Source of the DNA: Clostridia bacterium | GTDB lineage: Bacteria; Bacillota_A; Clostridia; Christensenellales; Aristaeellaceae | Reading direction: 5' to 3' | Assembly (NCBI GenBank): GCA_900754775.1 | Contig: CAAEDZ010000233.1 | Span: 1 to 6,990 of the forward strand | DNA length: 6,990 bases | Shown here: piece after piece, positions 1-6,474 of the stretch | Layout: the number at the start of each line of letters is the position of its first letter | How positions within the stretch are numbered: position 1 is the first letter of the stretch | Made by a program: the position numbers and the translations under genes | Notes under the pieces: generated by a model | Seen by the model: only the letters and a program-made list of their open reading frames with translations | Told to the model about the DNA's origin: nothing | Databases searched by the model: none

Positions 1-5
1 CGCTT

Positions 6-11
6 CCCTCC
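6..11 (-). promoter_or_regulatory. Shine-Dalgarno-like site for a probable further gene beyond the left edge
   Basis: GGAGGG is read on the minus strand, 7 bases after the TGA stop of the last oxidoreductase, with 5 bases left before the window ends. The placement mimics the other junctions of this operon, so a start codon probably lies within a few bases outside the window. No stem-loop or T-run terminator fits in the 18 bases after the stop. The next gene itself cannot be seen. Confidence 0.45.
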
Positions 12-18
12 GAGACCG

Positions 19-1149
19 TCAGAGCGTCACGACGCGCCGCTGCGCATACGCCTCCAGCGCGCCGGTGAGCAGATGGTGGCTCATTTCCGCCTCGGCGGGC
101 GTGAAGCAGCCGAAATCGCAGGGCAGGCCGCGCAGCTCGCTCACATATGCGGCGAACATCTGCAACAGCGAATCCGAGAACCCGAACTCGAAGATGCCCC
201 CAGTGATGACCGGATAGAGCGTCTTTTGCCCCACCACCAGCCGCGCCCATGCCTGCTCCCGGCCCACGGCCTGAGTGTAGCGTACGGCGTTGGGATCGTC
301 GGTGGTGAAGCGGGCGGACAGGTTCAGGCCGTAGATCTCGTATTCGACGGTATTGGTACAGCCGGGGGCCATGCGCTTCATCTCCATCTGCATGGGGAAG
401 CGGTCGCCGGCGGCGTTCTCGGCCTCGCAGAGCAGAATCGCGTTGTCCCACGTCTCGCAGGGCACGGGCGCGCCGTCGGGACCGGGGCGCTCGGGCACGA
501 GGTTGGCCAGCTGGGCGCTTACCGTCCGCGGGCGTATGCCCAGATGGAAGGGCAGATGCTGGGTGTGGATACCCAGGTCGCCCATGCATCCGTAGTCGCC
601 GTTGATATTGCGCATGCGCTTCCAGTTGATGGGCTTGTTCAAATCCATGTCCGAGGAATGGTGGATGGCGAAGCGCGCCTCGATGATGCGGCCGAAGGCG
701 CCCTCGCGGTACCATTTCACCATCTGCTGCACGGCGGGATAGTAGGGAAACTCGCTGGTGCAGCGCACGAACACCTCCGGGTGCTCCGCCATGGCGGCCT
801 TGATCGCTTCAAAACCCGCCAGGTCCATGCCAAAGGGTTTTTCGCCCAAAAGGTGCTTGCCCGCGCGGATCACGTCGCTGTAGACCTGCGCGTGCAGGTT
901 GTGGGGCACGGCACAGTACACCGCCTCCACCTCGGGGTTCTTAAGCAGCTCGCGGTAATCCTGATAGAAATACCGCGTGTCCGGCACGCGCTCAAACCAC
1001 GCCAGCCGCTCCGGCGAGGTATCGCACGCCGCCACAATCACGGGGCGGGGCAGGTCGCCCGTCAGGTGCAGCCAGCGCATGGACACGCTGGCAAACTCCC
1101 GTCCCATCAGGCCGCAGCCGATGATGCCGAAGCGTACCTCCGCGCTCAT
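19..1149 (-). CDS. Gfo/Idh/MocA-family NAD(P)-dependent oxidoreductase
   Basis: The complete 376-residue protein has the normal length for this family, which oxidises or reduces a hydroxyl or keto group on sugars, inositols and related compounds in the cytosol. The N-terminal Rossmann domain starts at once with FGIIGCGLMG (7-16; G11, G13 and G16 form the dinucleotide loop). ACDTSPERLA (41-50) ends the second strand, and AVPHNLHAQ (80-88) and GEKPFGMD (102-109) follow, with K104 of the EKP motif as the expected catalytic lysine. The substrate domain has GDLGIHTQH (190-198), providing the conserved D191 and H195. All expected catalytic residues are present. The ATG at 1149 overlaps the aminotransferase TGA as ATGA and has a strong ribosome site; the Rossmann motif begins six residues in, so the start is right. 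It lacks the Cys-x2-Cys-x5-Cys motif of the other oxidoreductase in the operon, so the two are probably different subgroups with different substrates. Preceding aminotransferase coupling suggests the two act on related compounds. Confidence 0.94.
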   Translation of the reverse strand: MSAEVRFGIIGCGLMGREFASVSMRWLHLTGDLPRPVIVAACDTSPERLAWFERVPDTRYFYQDYRELLKNPEVEAVYCAVPHNLHAQVYSDVIRAGKHLLGEKPFGMDLAGFEAIKAAMAEHPEVFVRCTSEFPYYPAVQQMVKWYREGAFGRIIEARFAIHHSSDMDLNKPINWKRMRNINGDYGCMGDLGIHTQHLPFHLGIRPRTVSAQLANLVPERPGPDGAPVPCETWDNAILLCEAENAAGDRFPMQMEMKRMAPGCTNTVEYEIYGLNLSARFTTDDPNAVRYTQAVGREQAWARLVVGQKTLYPVITGGIFEFGFSDSLLQMFAAYVSELRGLPCDFGCFTPAEAEMSHHLLTGALEAYAQRRVVTL

Positions 1150-2693
1150 GCCTCCGCCTCCTTTCCCTCCAGCGCCTCCTCAAACAGCGCCACCAGCTTG
1201 CACACCATGGCCGGGGTGGCGGTCAGCGGCAGCTTGGTCAGCGCGGCGGGCGGGCAGTTGGGCTTGTAGGTCTGGGCGCTGATGTCCACGCAGCGCTCCT
1301 GCGCCATGCGGCGGCAAAACGCCGTGGCGTCCTCGACGCGGTGGAAGTGCAGCGCCGTCATGTGCGCGTCGCCTGCCACGCCCACGCACAGGTCCGGGTG
1401 GCTCTCGGCCAGCCTGCGCATCTCCTCGTGGTACAGGTCACCCGTCTTACGGATATGCGGCCCGTTGGCCTCGATGAAGGTCATCGTAATCAGGTAGGCC
1501 AGGCTGGCCAGCTCCTCCTGGCCGTTGGTGACCAGCGCGCCGAACTGGCTCAGGATGTCAAACGCGCCGCTCAGCAGCAGGCGGCTGGCGGGATAGACGC
1601 CGCCGGGGAAGCCCTTGCCCACGGAGACGAAGTCCGGCGCAAGGCCGTACTGCCGAAACAGGAACAGTCCCTCGTACCAGGCGCAGGACTGGATCTCGTC
1701 GCACAGCACCGGCGTGTCGCTTTCGCGGCAGAGGCGGTAGGCGGCCTGAAGATACGCTTCCTCCAGCCGGATGGCCCCGTAGTTCATCATGATGATCTCG
1801 TGACAGAAGCCCGCGGTCTTGTATGGCGGGGTGTTCCATGTTTCGATGGCCTGCCGGAAGCCCGCGGCGTCGTTGATGGGCACGGAAACCACGCGGTAGA
1901 TGCCTGCGTCCTCCATTTTGCGGGTAAATTCGGGCCACAGGCCGCGCAGGGTCTGGGCCACGACGGTGGTGCCGTGGTAGTTGCCCGCGAGCCCTCCGGC
2001 CTGGTCCGCCATGACCAGAAACACGGGGATGAGCCCGGCGTAAGGCGCAGGCGAGCCGTCGAGGCTGTAAAAGCGCGCCAGCATCATCTTCAGCGCCGCC
2101 TCCACCGCCAGCGAGCCCGTCTCCAGGTTGATGACCCGGCTGAGCACGCCCGGTTTCCGCGAGGCGATCACGCCCTCCAGCGCGGGATCGTCAGGGCGCA
2201 GGCCGTTGGCTGCGGCGATCAGGCGGCGCTCCAGCGTGCGGGTGATGAAGCCGCGGGTGTTGTTGTGCGTGGCGTTGGGCACGCCCAGCGCGCGGGCGCG
2301 GTCGATCAGCGCATAGCCGGGGAAGCTATGGCCCAGCGGAATCTGGTAGTGCTCGCTCTTGCCGGTGAAGTACAGGCGGCCGTCCTCGCCCACACGGAAG
2401 GCCCCCAGCGCCGACAGCGGCGCGGCCCCGCTGTGCTGCGCCGCCCGATAGGAATCCGTGGGCGCGCCCGCCTCGTCGCCTGCAAAGCCGTCCGTCACGC
2501 GGCAGCCCACCCGCTCCATCAGCTCCTCCTGACGGCGGGCGAAGGCTTCGGGATACCAGTCGATCTTCTCGTCGGCCAGGGCGCGCAGCGCCTCCGGATT
2601 TTCACCCGTGAGCAGTGCGCGCGCTTCGCATACCGCCCGCGTGTAGTCCGCCCCCAGCAGGTCGGTCAGGGACAGGCGAAAGTTCTCCATCAT
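1146..2693 (-). CDS. Class III PLP-dependent aminotransferase with N-terminal extension
   Basis: The 515-residue protein is longer than most class III aminotransferases (about 400-460). The extra length is an N-terminal region of roughly 90 residues rich in helix-forming Arg, Glu and Ala. The fold-type I core is clear: ETGSLAVEAALKM (191-203) in the place of the family NSGSEAVE-type motif, GNYHGTT (237-243) as the GxYHG motif, DEIQ (332-335) with D332 expected to pair with the PLP pyridine nitrogen, and K360 in SVGKGFPGG (357-365) as the Schiff-base lysine. The enzyme should move an amino group between an amine or amino acid and a keto or aldehyde compound. In the C-terminal segment, where GABA and ornithine aminotransferases have a carboxylate-binding Arg before a PPL motif, this protein has LTKLPLTAT (485-493), with Lys or Thr instead. 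The double ATG start has a good ribosome site. Its TGA overlaps the next gene's ATG. Its place in a sugar operon suggests an amino-sugar or keto-sugar substrate, an inference. A decarboxylase or aminomutase of the same fold is a less likely alternative. Confidence 0.9.
   Translation of the reverse strand: MMENFRLSLTDLLGADYTRAVCEARALLTGENPEALRALADEKIDWYPEAFARRQEELMERVGCRVTDGFAGDEAGAPTDSYRAAQHSGAAPLSALGAFRVGEDGRLYFTGKSEHYQIPLGHSFPGYALIDRARALGVPNATHNNTRGFITRTLERRLIAAANGLRPDDPALEGVIASRKPGVLSRVINLETGSLAVEAALKMMLARFYSLDGSPAPYAGLIPVFLVMADQAGGLAGNYHGTTVVAQTLRGLWPEFTRKMEDAGIYRVVSVPINDAAGFRQAIETWNTPPYKTAGFCHEIIMMNYGAIRLEEAYLQAAYRLCRESDTPVLCDEIQSCAWYEGLFLFRQYGLAPDFVSVGKGFPGGVYPASRLLLSGAFDILSQFGALVTNGQEELASLAYLITMTFIEANGPHIRKTGDLYHEEMRRLAESHPDLCVGVAGDAHMTALHFHRVEDATAFCRRMAQERCVDISAQTYKPNCPPAALTKLPLTATPAMVCKLVALFEEALEGKEAEA
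1157..1164 (-). promoter_or_regulatory. Shine-Dalgarno site of the second oxidoreductase gene
   Basis: AAAGGAGG is read on the minus strand, 7 bases before the ATG at 1149. It is embedded in the last codons of the aminotransferase, where it also encodes part of the GKEAEA tail. Together with the ATGA overlap it points to translational coupling. Confidence 0.82.
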
Positions 2694-2701
2694 TCAGCAT
2701 G

Positions 2702-2709
2702 CCTCCTTT
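2702..2709 (-). promoter_or_regulatory. Shine-Dalgarno site of the aminotransferase gene
   Basis: AAAGGAGG is read on the minus strand, 8 bases before the first of two adjacent ATG codons (2693 and 2690). It lies in the 21-base gap after the isomerase stop, the longest non-coding stretch between genes in the window. Another ATG at 2700 is out of frame and too close to the site to be used. Confidence 0.82.
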
Positions 2710-2714
2710 GCGGC

Positions 2715-4112
2715 TCATATCCGCACAAATTCGATGCCCGCCAGCCGGCACCACAGCCGGACGCGCTCCTCCGGCACGCCCTCCACGATCACCTCATGAT
2801 GCGTGCCGCCCTGCTCCAGCCACGCCTTCACGCAGGCGCGCACGCCGCTCTGCGGCCGGAAGAAGAGATAGGGCATGTCGCAGCGCCGCAGGTCCGCCTT
2901 GTCCAGCACCTCGCCCGGCGCATAGACCAGGCGGAAACGGTCGCCGCCCAGGTGCGCAAGGCTCATCACCGCCGCAGGCCCGGGCTTCTGGGCGAAGATC
3001 AGCGTCGGCGGGTTGTCCAGTCCGCCTTCGCCGAACACGCGGTCCATCAGGAACGGCTTTCGGTCCGTGCGGGCCATGGCCCAGTTGCCCTCGCCCGCAT
3101 GGCACATCAGGATGGCCTCGCGCGCCAGGTCCATCATGTACATCTCGCTGAAGTTGGCGCGCCCGCACAGGCGGATCATCGCGGCCATGAGCATGGCGCA
3201 GGTGGCGTCGCCCTCGGCGGCGTAGCCGTAGCCCTCGGCCATGAGGTTGGACGCGGCCAGGAAGGGCAGGTGGATGAAGCGCCCGTCTGCGCCCAGCTCG
3301 TCAAAATGGAGGGTGTAGCCCGCGTAGCCGCCCGCCTCCAGCCAGGCGCGGATGCCCAGGTACATGCGCACCGACTCGGCGTGCCGCTCCGGCGGCATGT
3401 GGGGGTCCACGTCGAAGCGCTCGCGGTCCAGCACCATCAGCCGCGCGATCTCCTTTTCGTCCGCTTCGGCGCACAGCCGCCTCACCGTGCCGATGGAATC
3501 GTACACAAATTCCGGCCCCAGCACGCGGTAAACCGCCATGTCGTCCGTCACCACGTCGCCCATGCCGGGCAGGCGGCCGATCACGCCGATGCGCATGCGC
3601 CGCATGGCCTCCACCGTGCGCGCCGCCGCGCCGAAGTCCCGGACGAAGGCGGCGAGCTCCCCGTTTTTGCGGCTGCCCGCGAAGAAGGTGCAGGGGATGC
3701 CCGCGCGCAGAAGGCAGTTGGCGTTGTCCTGCGAGCCGTGGATGCCCTGGTTGACGGTGAGCTCCAGTTCCTCAAAGTCGTCGCCCACGGTTTCGTCGGG
3801 CTGCACCAGCGCCAGCGCCAGCGGGAGCGAATTGCGCTGCATGGCGTGTACCAGGTACTGCCCCTGCGAATAGGTGAGCAGCAGAATCAGGATGCCGTCC
3901 AGCCCCTGCGCGTTGAACCCGGCCACGATGGCCTCGATGTCGGCGCGGCTCAGCGCCACGCGGGGAAAGACGCACTCCGCCACCTCCGAAAGCGATGAAA
4001 CGACCTCCTCCACATAGGCGTGCTGCCGGGCCGTGATACCCGGAAACAGCGGCTCGTAGCCCTCCAGCATCAGCGCCAGCACGCCGAGGCGGGGTTTGTT
4101 TTGAGCTTGCAT
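2715..4112 (-). CDS. L-arabinose/L-fucose isomerase-family sugar isomerase (AraA-like)
   Basis: This 465-residue protein is somewhat shorter than classical L-arabinose isomerase (about 500). The family interconverts aldoses and ketoses using a divalent metal, usually manganese, in the cytosol. The metal site can be followed by comparison with AraA: E300 in the EGYGYAAEGD segment (293-302), E323 in NFSEMYMMD (320-328), H338 in LMCHAGE (335-341), and the C-terminal GGTHHEV (435-441) supplying H438 or H439. The N-terminal domain has LLLTYSQGQYL (77-87), aligning with the TFSPAKMW region of AraA but with different residues, and NQGIHGSQD (121-129). The ligands are therefore kept while the sugar-contact loops differ, so arabinose should not be assumed. 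The start at 4112 has a strong ribosome site and sits 13 bases after the kinase. The stop is 21 bases before the aminotransferase. With the kinase and aldolase it makes an isomerise-phosphorylate-cleave set. The family is confident; the sugar is unknown. Confidence 0.9.
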   Translation of the reverse strand: MQAQNKPRLGVLALMLEGYEPLFPGITARQHAYVEEVVSSLSEVAECVFPRVALSRADIEAIVAGFNAQGLDGILILLLTYSQGQYLVHAMQRNSLPLALALVQPDETVGDDFEELELTVNQGIHGSQDNANCLLRAGIPCTFFAGSRKNGELAAFVRDFGAAARTVEAMRRMRIGVIGRLPGMGDVVTDDMAVYRVLGPEFVYDSIGTVRRLCAEADEKEIARLMVLDRERFDVDPHMPPERHAESVRMYLGIRAWLEAGGYAGYTLHFDELGADGRFIHLPFLAASNLMAEGYGYAAEGDATCAMLMAAMIRLCGRANFSEMYMMDLAREAILMCHAGEGNWAMARTDRKPFLMDRVFGEGGLDNPPTLIFAQKPGPAAVMSLAHLGGDRFRLVYAPGEVLDKADLRRCDMPYLFFRPQSGVRACVKAWLEQGGTHHEVIVEGVPEERVRLWCRLAGIEFVRI

Positions 4113-4119
4113 TGCGATG

Positions 4120-4126
4120 CCTCCTT
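4120..4126 (-). promoter_or_regulatory. Shine-Dalgarno site of the sugar isomerase gene
   Basis: AAGGAGG is read on the minus strand, 7 bases before the ATG at 4112. Its first A is the last base of the kinase TGA stop (4128-4126), so the stop and the ribosome site interlock. Confidence 0.85.
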
Positions 4127-5616
4127 CAGTCCAGTACCTCGTCGGAAAACAGCGGTTTCAGCGCCGCGTACAGGCGGCGGTAGCGGCCATGGGCAGCCTC
4201 CGCCCGCGCGGCGAGGGCGGGGTCGGGCGCATAGGCCGCCGCCTCACGCGGCGGGGGGACCTCTCCGCGCGCGATCAGACCGCTCCCCCAGCCCGCCAGC
4301 AGCGCCGCGCCCTGCGCGGCGGCCTCGGTGCAGGCGGGCACGCGGAACACGCGGCCGCAGATATCGGCCTTCATTTGCAGCCAGACGGCGCTGCGCGCGC
4401 CGCCGCCCAGCGAGCGCACCTCCCGCGCCGGGCAGCCCAGCCGCTCCAGATCGGAGAGAAAGTCGCGGATCATGAACGCCGCCGACTCCATCACGCTGCG
4501 CGCCAGATGCGCCCGCGTGGTGGACAGGCGCGCGCCGTAGAACGCCCCCCGCGCGCCGGGACATTCGTCCTGATCGGGCGCGCCCGCCAGGAAGGGCAGA
4601 AACGTCACGCCCTCGCATCCCAGGGGCACGGCGGCGGCCTCGCGATCCAGCGCGGCATAGCCCGCGCCCCCGGCGGGCAGGTCCGGGCAGCACACATCCC
4701 GGAACCAGCGAAGCGCCATGCCCGCGGTGTTGCCGATGGGCAGGTACAGATACCGGCCCGGCAGCGCGTGACGGTAGACCGTCACGCGGCCCTCCCGTGG
4801 GAAGGCGGGATGCTCGGTGCAGGCGGCCATCACCAGCGCGGTGCCTGTGGTTTCCGTCACCGCGCCCGGTTCCGCCGCCCCCGCAGCCAGCGCGGCGGCG
4901 GTCTGGTCCATGGCCCCCGCCGCCACGGGGATGCCCTCCGGCAGTCCCAGCAACGCCGCTGCCTCCCTTTGCAGCGGCCCCGCCTTCTCCCCGCACGGTA
5001 CGCATGCAGGCAGCAACCGCACGGAAATCCCGGCGGCTTCCAGCGCCTCCAGCCAGTAGCGGTCATGGCGGATGTCATACCAGCCGGTGGAGGTCTGCAC
5101 CGCGGGCTCGGTGACCGCGCGGCCCGTGAGCCAGCTCAGCAGGTAGTCCTCCAGCAAAAGCAGCCGCTCCGCCCCGCGCAGGCCCCCGTTTTCACGGAGC
5201 CACATCGCCTTGGCCAGCGGCGTGGCGCCGCTCAGCTGTGGCAGGCCCGTTGTTTCATAGAAGCGTTGGCGGCCCAGAATCTTCTCCAGCTCCGCGGCCT
5301 GCGCCCCGGCACGGCCGTCCAGCCACACCAGAAAGGGCCGCAGCGCCTGCCCCTGCGCATCCGCGGGAACCATGGTCTCTCCCTGCGTGCACAGCCCCAG
5401 CGCCTCGGGGCGGTGGCCGGGCGCGGCAGCCAGCGCGGCGCGCATGGCATCCCGCGCCGCCGCGAGGTACGTTTCCGGCCGCGCCTCCACCCACGCGCCG
5501 CGCGTGTCAAGCGCGTACTCCTGAACGCAGCAGGCGATCAGCTCCAGCTCCGGTGTGAACAGGCACGCCTTGACGGATGTGGTGCCCACATCCAGCGCCG
5601 CAATGCACGGCGGCAT
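4126..5616 (-). CDS. FGGY-family carbohydrate kinase (xylulokinase/gluconokinase-like)
   Basis: The 496-residue length is typical of this cytosolic family, which transfers phosphate from ATP to a sugar, ketose or polyol. The N-terminal domain opens with the phosphate-binding DVGTTSVK (9-16), followed by the substrate-side segments CTQGE (76-80) and WLDGRAG (98-104). AMDQTAAALAAGA (235-247) carries the expected catalytic base D237. The C-terminal ATPase half has TETTGTALV (254-262), GNTAGMALRW (295-304) and the adenosine-binding SLGGGARSAVWLQMKADICG (402-421), then EAAAQGAALLAG (431-442). No key motif appears broken. The ATG at 5616 is followed almost at once by the first phosphate motif and has a ribosome site, so the start is secure. 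The gene lies 2 bases after the aldolase and 13 bases before the sugar isomerase. Inference: it phosphorylates the ketose made by that isomerase, giving the aldolase substrate. FGGY members accept many sugars, so the substrate remains open. Confidence 0.94.
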   Translation of the reverse strand: MPPCIAALDVGTTSVKACLFTPELELIACCVQEYALDTRGAWVEARPETYLAAARDAMRAALAAAPGHRPEALGLCTQGETMVPADAQGQALRPFLVWLDGRAGAQAAELEKILGRQRFYETTGLPQLSGATPLAKAMWLRENGGLRGAERLLLLEDYLLSWLTGRAVTEPAVQTSTGWYDIRHDRYWLEALEAAGISVRLLPACVPCGEKAGPLQREAAALLGLPEGIPVAAGAMDQTAAALAAGAAEPGAVTETTGTALVMAACTEHPAFPREGRVTVYRHALPGRYLYLPIGNTAGMALRWFRDVCCPDLPAGGAGYAALDREAAAVPLGCEGVTFLPFLAGAPDQDECPGARGAFYGARLSTTRAHLARSVMESAAFMIRDFLSDLERLGCPAREVRSLGGGARSAVWLQMKADICGRVFRVPACTEAAAQGAALLAGWGSGLIARGEVPPPREAAAYAPDPALAARAEAAHGRYRRLYAALKPLFSDEVLD

Positions 5617-5618
5617 GG

Positions 5619-6458
5619 TCAGGCCCTCCCTTCGCTGCCGAAGATGCGGATGTGGTTCATCGTCTCCTGCTTAACAGCGTCGGTCACGAAGGGCATCAGC
5701 TCGAACGCGCCCGTGCGCTCGGTGAAGTGGGCATGGGCGGCGCGGGCGGCGACGAGGTTGTTGTGGGTGAAGATGTTGATCTTGGAGATGCCGCCCGCCA
5801 CACATGCGCGGAACTGCTCCTCCGAAAGGCCGCTGCCCCCGTGCAGCACCAGCGGGCAGGAGCAAGCGGCCGCGATGGCGCCAAGGCAGTCAAGGTCCAG
5901 TTTCGGCGCCTTGGCGTACACGCCGTGGGCTGTGCCGATGGCGACGGCCAGCGCGTCGCAGCCGCTTTCCTGAGCAAAGCGCAGGGCGTCCTCCGGCCGG
6001 GTGTAGACGCTGCGGGCAATATCCTCTTCCGCCGAGCCGTTGGAGCCCACATGGCCGATCTCGGCCTCCAGCGAGCAGCCCGCGGCATGCGCCTTTTTGG
6101 CCATCTCGCGGATGCGACGCACGTTCTCCTCAAAGGGCAGCATGCTGCAATCGTACATCACGGAGGTGAAGCCCAACGAGACGGCCTCCTCCACCAGCTC
6201 CGGGGTAAAGCCGTGGTCGAAGTGAACGGCCACCGGCACGCTGGCGCGGCGGGCGATTCCCAGCATCATGTCGGCATAGTCCGGCAGGGACGCGCCGGGA
6301 AGCAGGCTTTCTCCCGGCCCGATGATGACCGGCGAACGCAGCTCCTCCGCGGCGGCGATGATGCCGCGCGTCATCTCCAGGGTGACACAGTTGAACAAGC
6401 CCACGGCGTAGCCGCCCTCGCGGGTGCCGGAGAGAATGGTTTTGAGATCGACAAGCAT
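5619..6458 (-). CDS. Class II (zinc-dependent) ketose-phosphate aldolase, FBA/GatY/KbaY family
   Basis: The 279-residue protein has the usual length for class II fructose- or tagatose-bisphosphate aldolases. These cytosolic TIM-barrel enzymes reversibly cleave a ketose phosphate into dihydroxyacetone phosphate and an aldehyde. Visible signatures are HFDHG (79-83), with D81 as the expected catalytic acid and H82 as a zinc ligand; EAEIGHVG (131-138); H178 in IGTAHGVY and H206 in LVLHGGSG as the other zinc ligands; and the phosphate-binding loop KINIFT (226-231). That loop is unusual: the family normally has an acidic residue straight after the Thr, and here it is H232, while the position before the Thr is F230. 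The preferred start is the ATG at 6458, which has a strong ribosome site; a longer frame reaching 6551 would overlap the upstream gene and add a tail foreign to the family. The stop is 2 bases before the kinase start. Specificity (hexose bisphosphate or a ketose 1-phosphate) cannot be set from sequence; the neighbouring isomerase and kinase favour a role in sugar catabolism. Confidence 0.92.
   Translation of the reverse strand: MLVDLKTILSGTREGGYAVGLFNCVTLEMTRGIIAAAEELRSPVIIGPGESLLPGASLPDYADMMLGIARRASVPVAVHFDHGFTPELVEEAVSLGFTSVMYDCSMLPFEENVRRIREMAKKAHAAGCSLEAEIGHVGSNGSAEEDIARSVYTRPEDALRFAQESGCDALAVAIGTAHGVYAKAPKLDLDCLGAIAAACSCPLVLHGGSGLSEEQFRACVAGGISKINIFTHNNLVAARAAHAHFTERTGAFELMPFVTDAVKQETMNHIRIFGSEGRA
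5625..5633 (-). promoter_or_regulatory. Shine-Dalgarno site of the FGGY kinase gene
   Basis: GAAGGGAGG is read on the minus strand, with the GGAGG core ending 8 bases before the ATG at 5616. It lies wholly within the last codons of the aldolase gene. With only 2 bases between stop and start, this fits translational coupling of aldolase and kinase. Confidence 0.75.
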
Positions 6459-6466
6459 GCTGCAAT

Positions 6467-6474
6467 CCTCCTTA
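6467..6474 (-). promoter_or_regulatory. Shine-Dalgarno site of the aldolase gene
   Basis: TAAGGAGG is read on the minus strand, 8 bases before the ATG at 6458. Its first three bases are the TAA stop of the upstream oxidoreductase, so termination and re-initiation share the same bases. This site fixes the aldolase start at 6458 rather than the longer in-frame extension to 6551, whose extra residues are low-quality and lie antisense-free inside the preceding gene. Confidence 0.85.

Noticed and set aside
73..1269. 398-codon plus-strand frame opposite the second oxidoreductase
   Set aside because: It crosses the oxidoreductase-aminotransferase junction and has no family motif; the minus-strand gene has every expected motif.
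1341..3998. 885-codon open frame on the plus strand across the aminotransferase and isomerase genes
   Set aside because: Its translation is rich in His, Arg, Ala, Gln and Gly with no recognisable domain, and it lies antisense to two well-supported enzymes. Few stop codons are expected on the opposite strand of GC-rich coding sequence.
4117..5973. 618-codon open frame on the plus strand opposite the kinase and aldolase
   Set aside because: It has the same low-information composition, no domain, and spans the boundary of two real genes on the other strand, so it is a GC-driven shadow.
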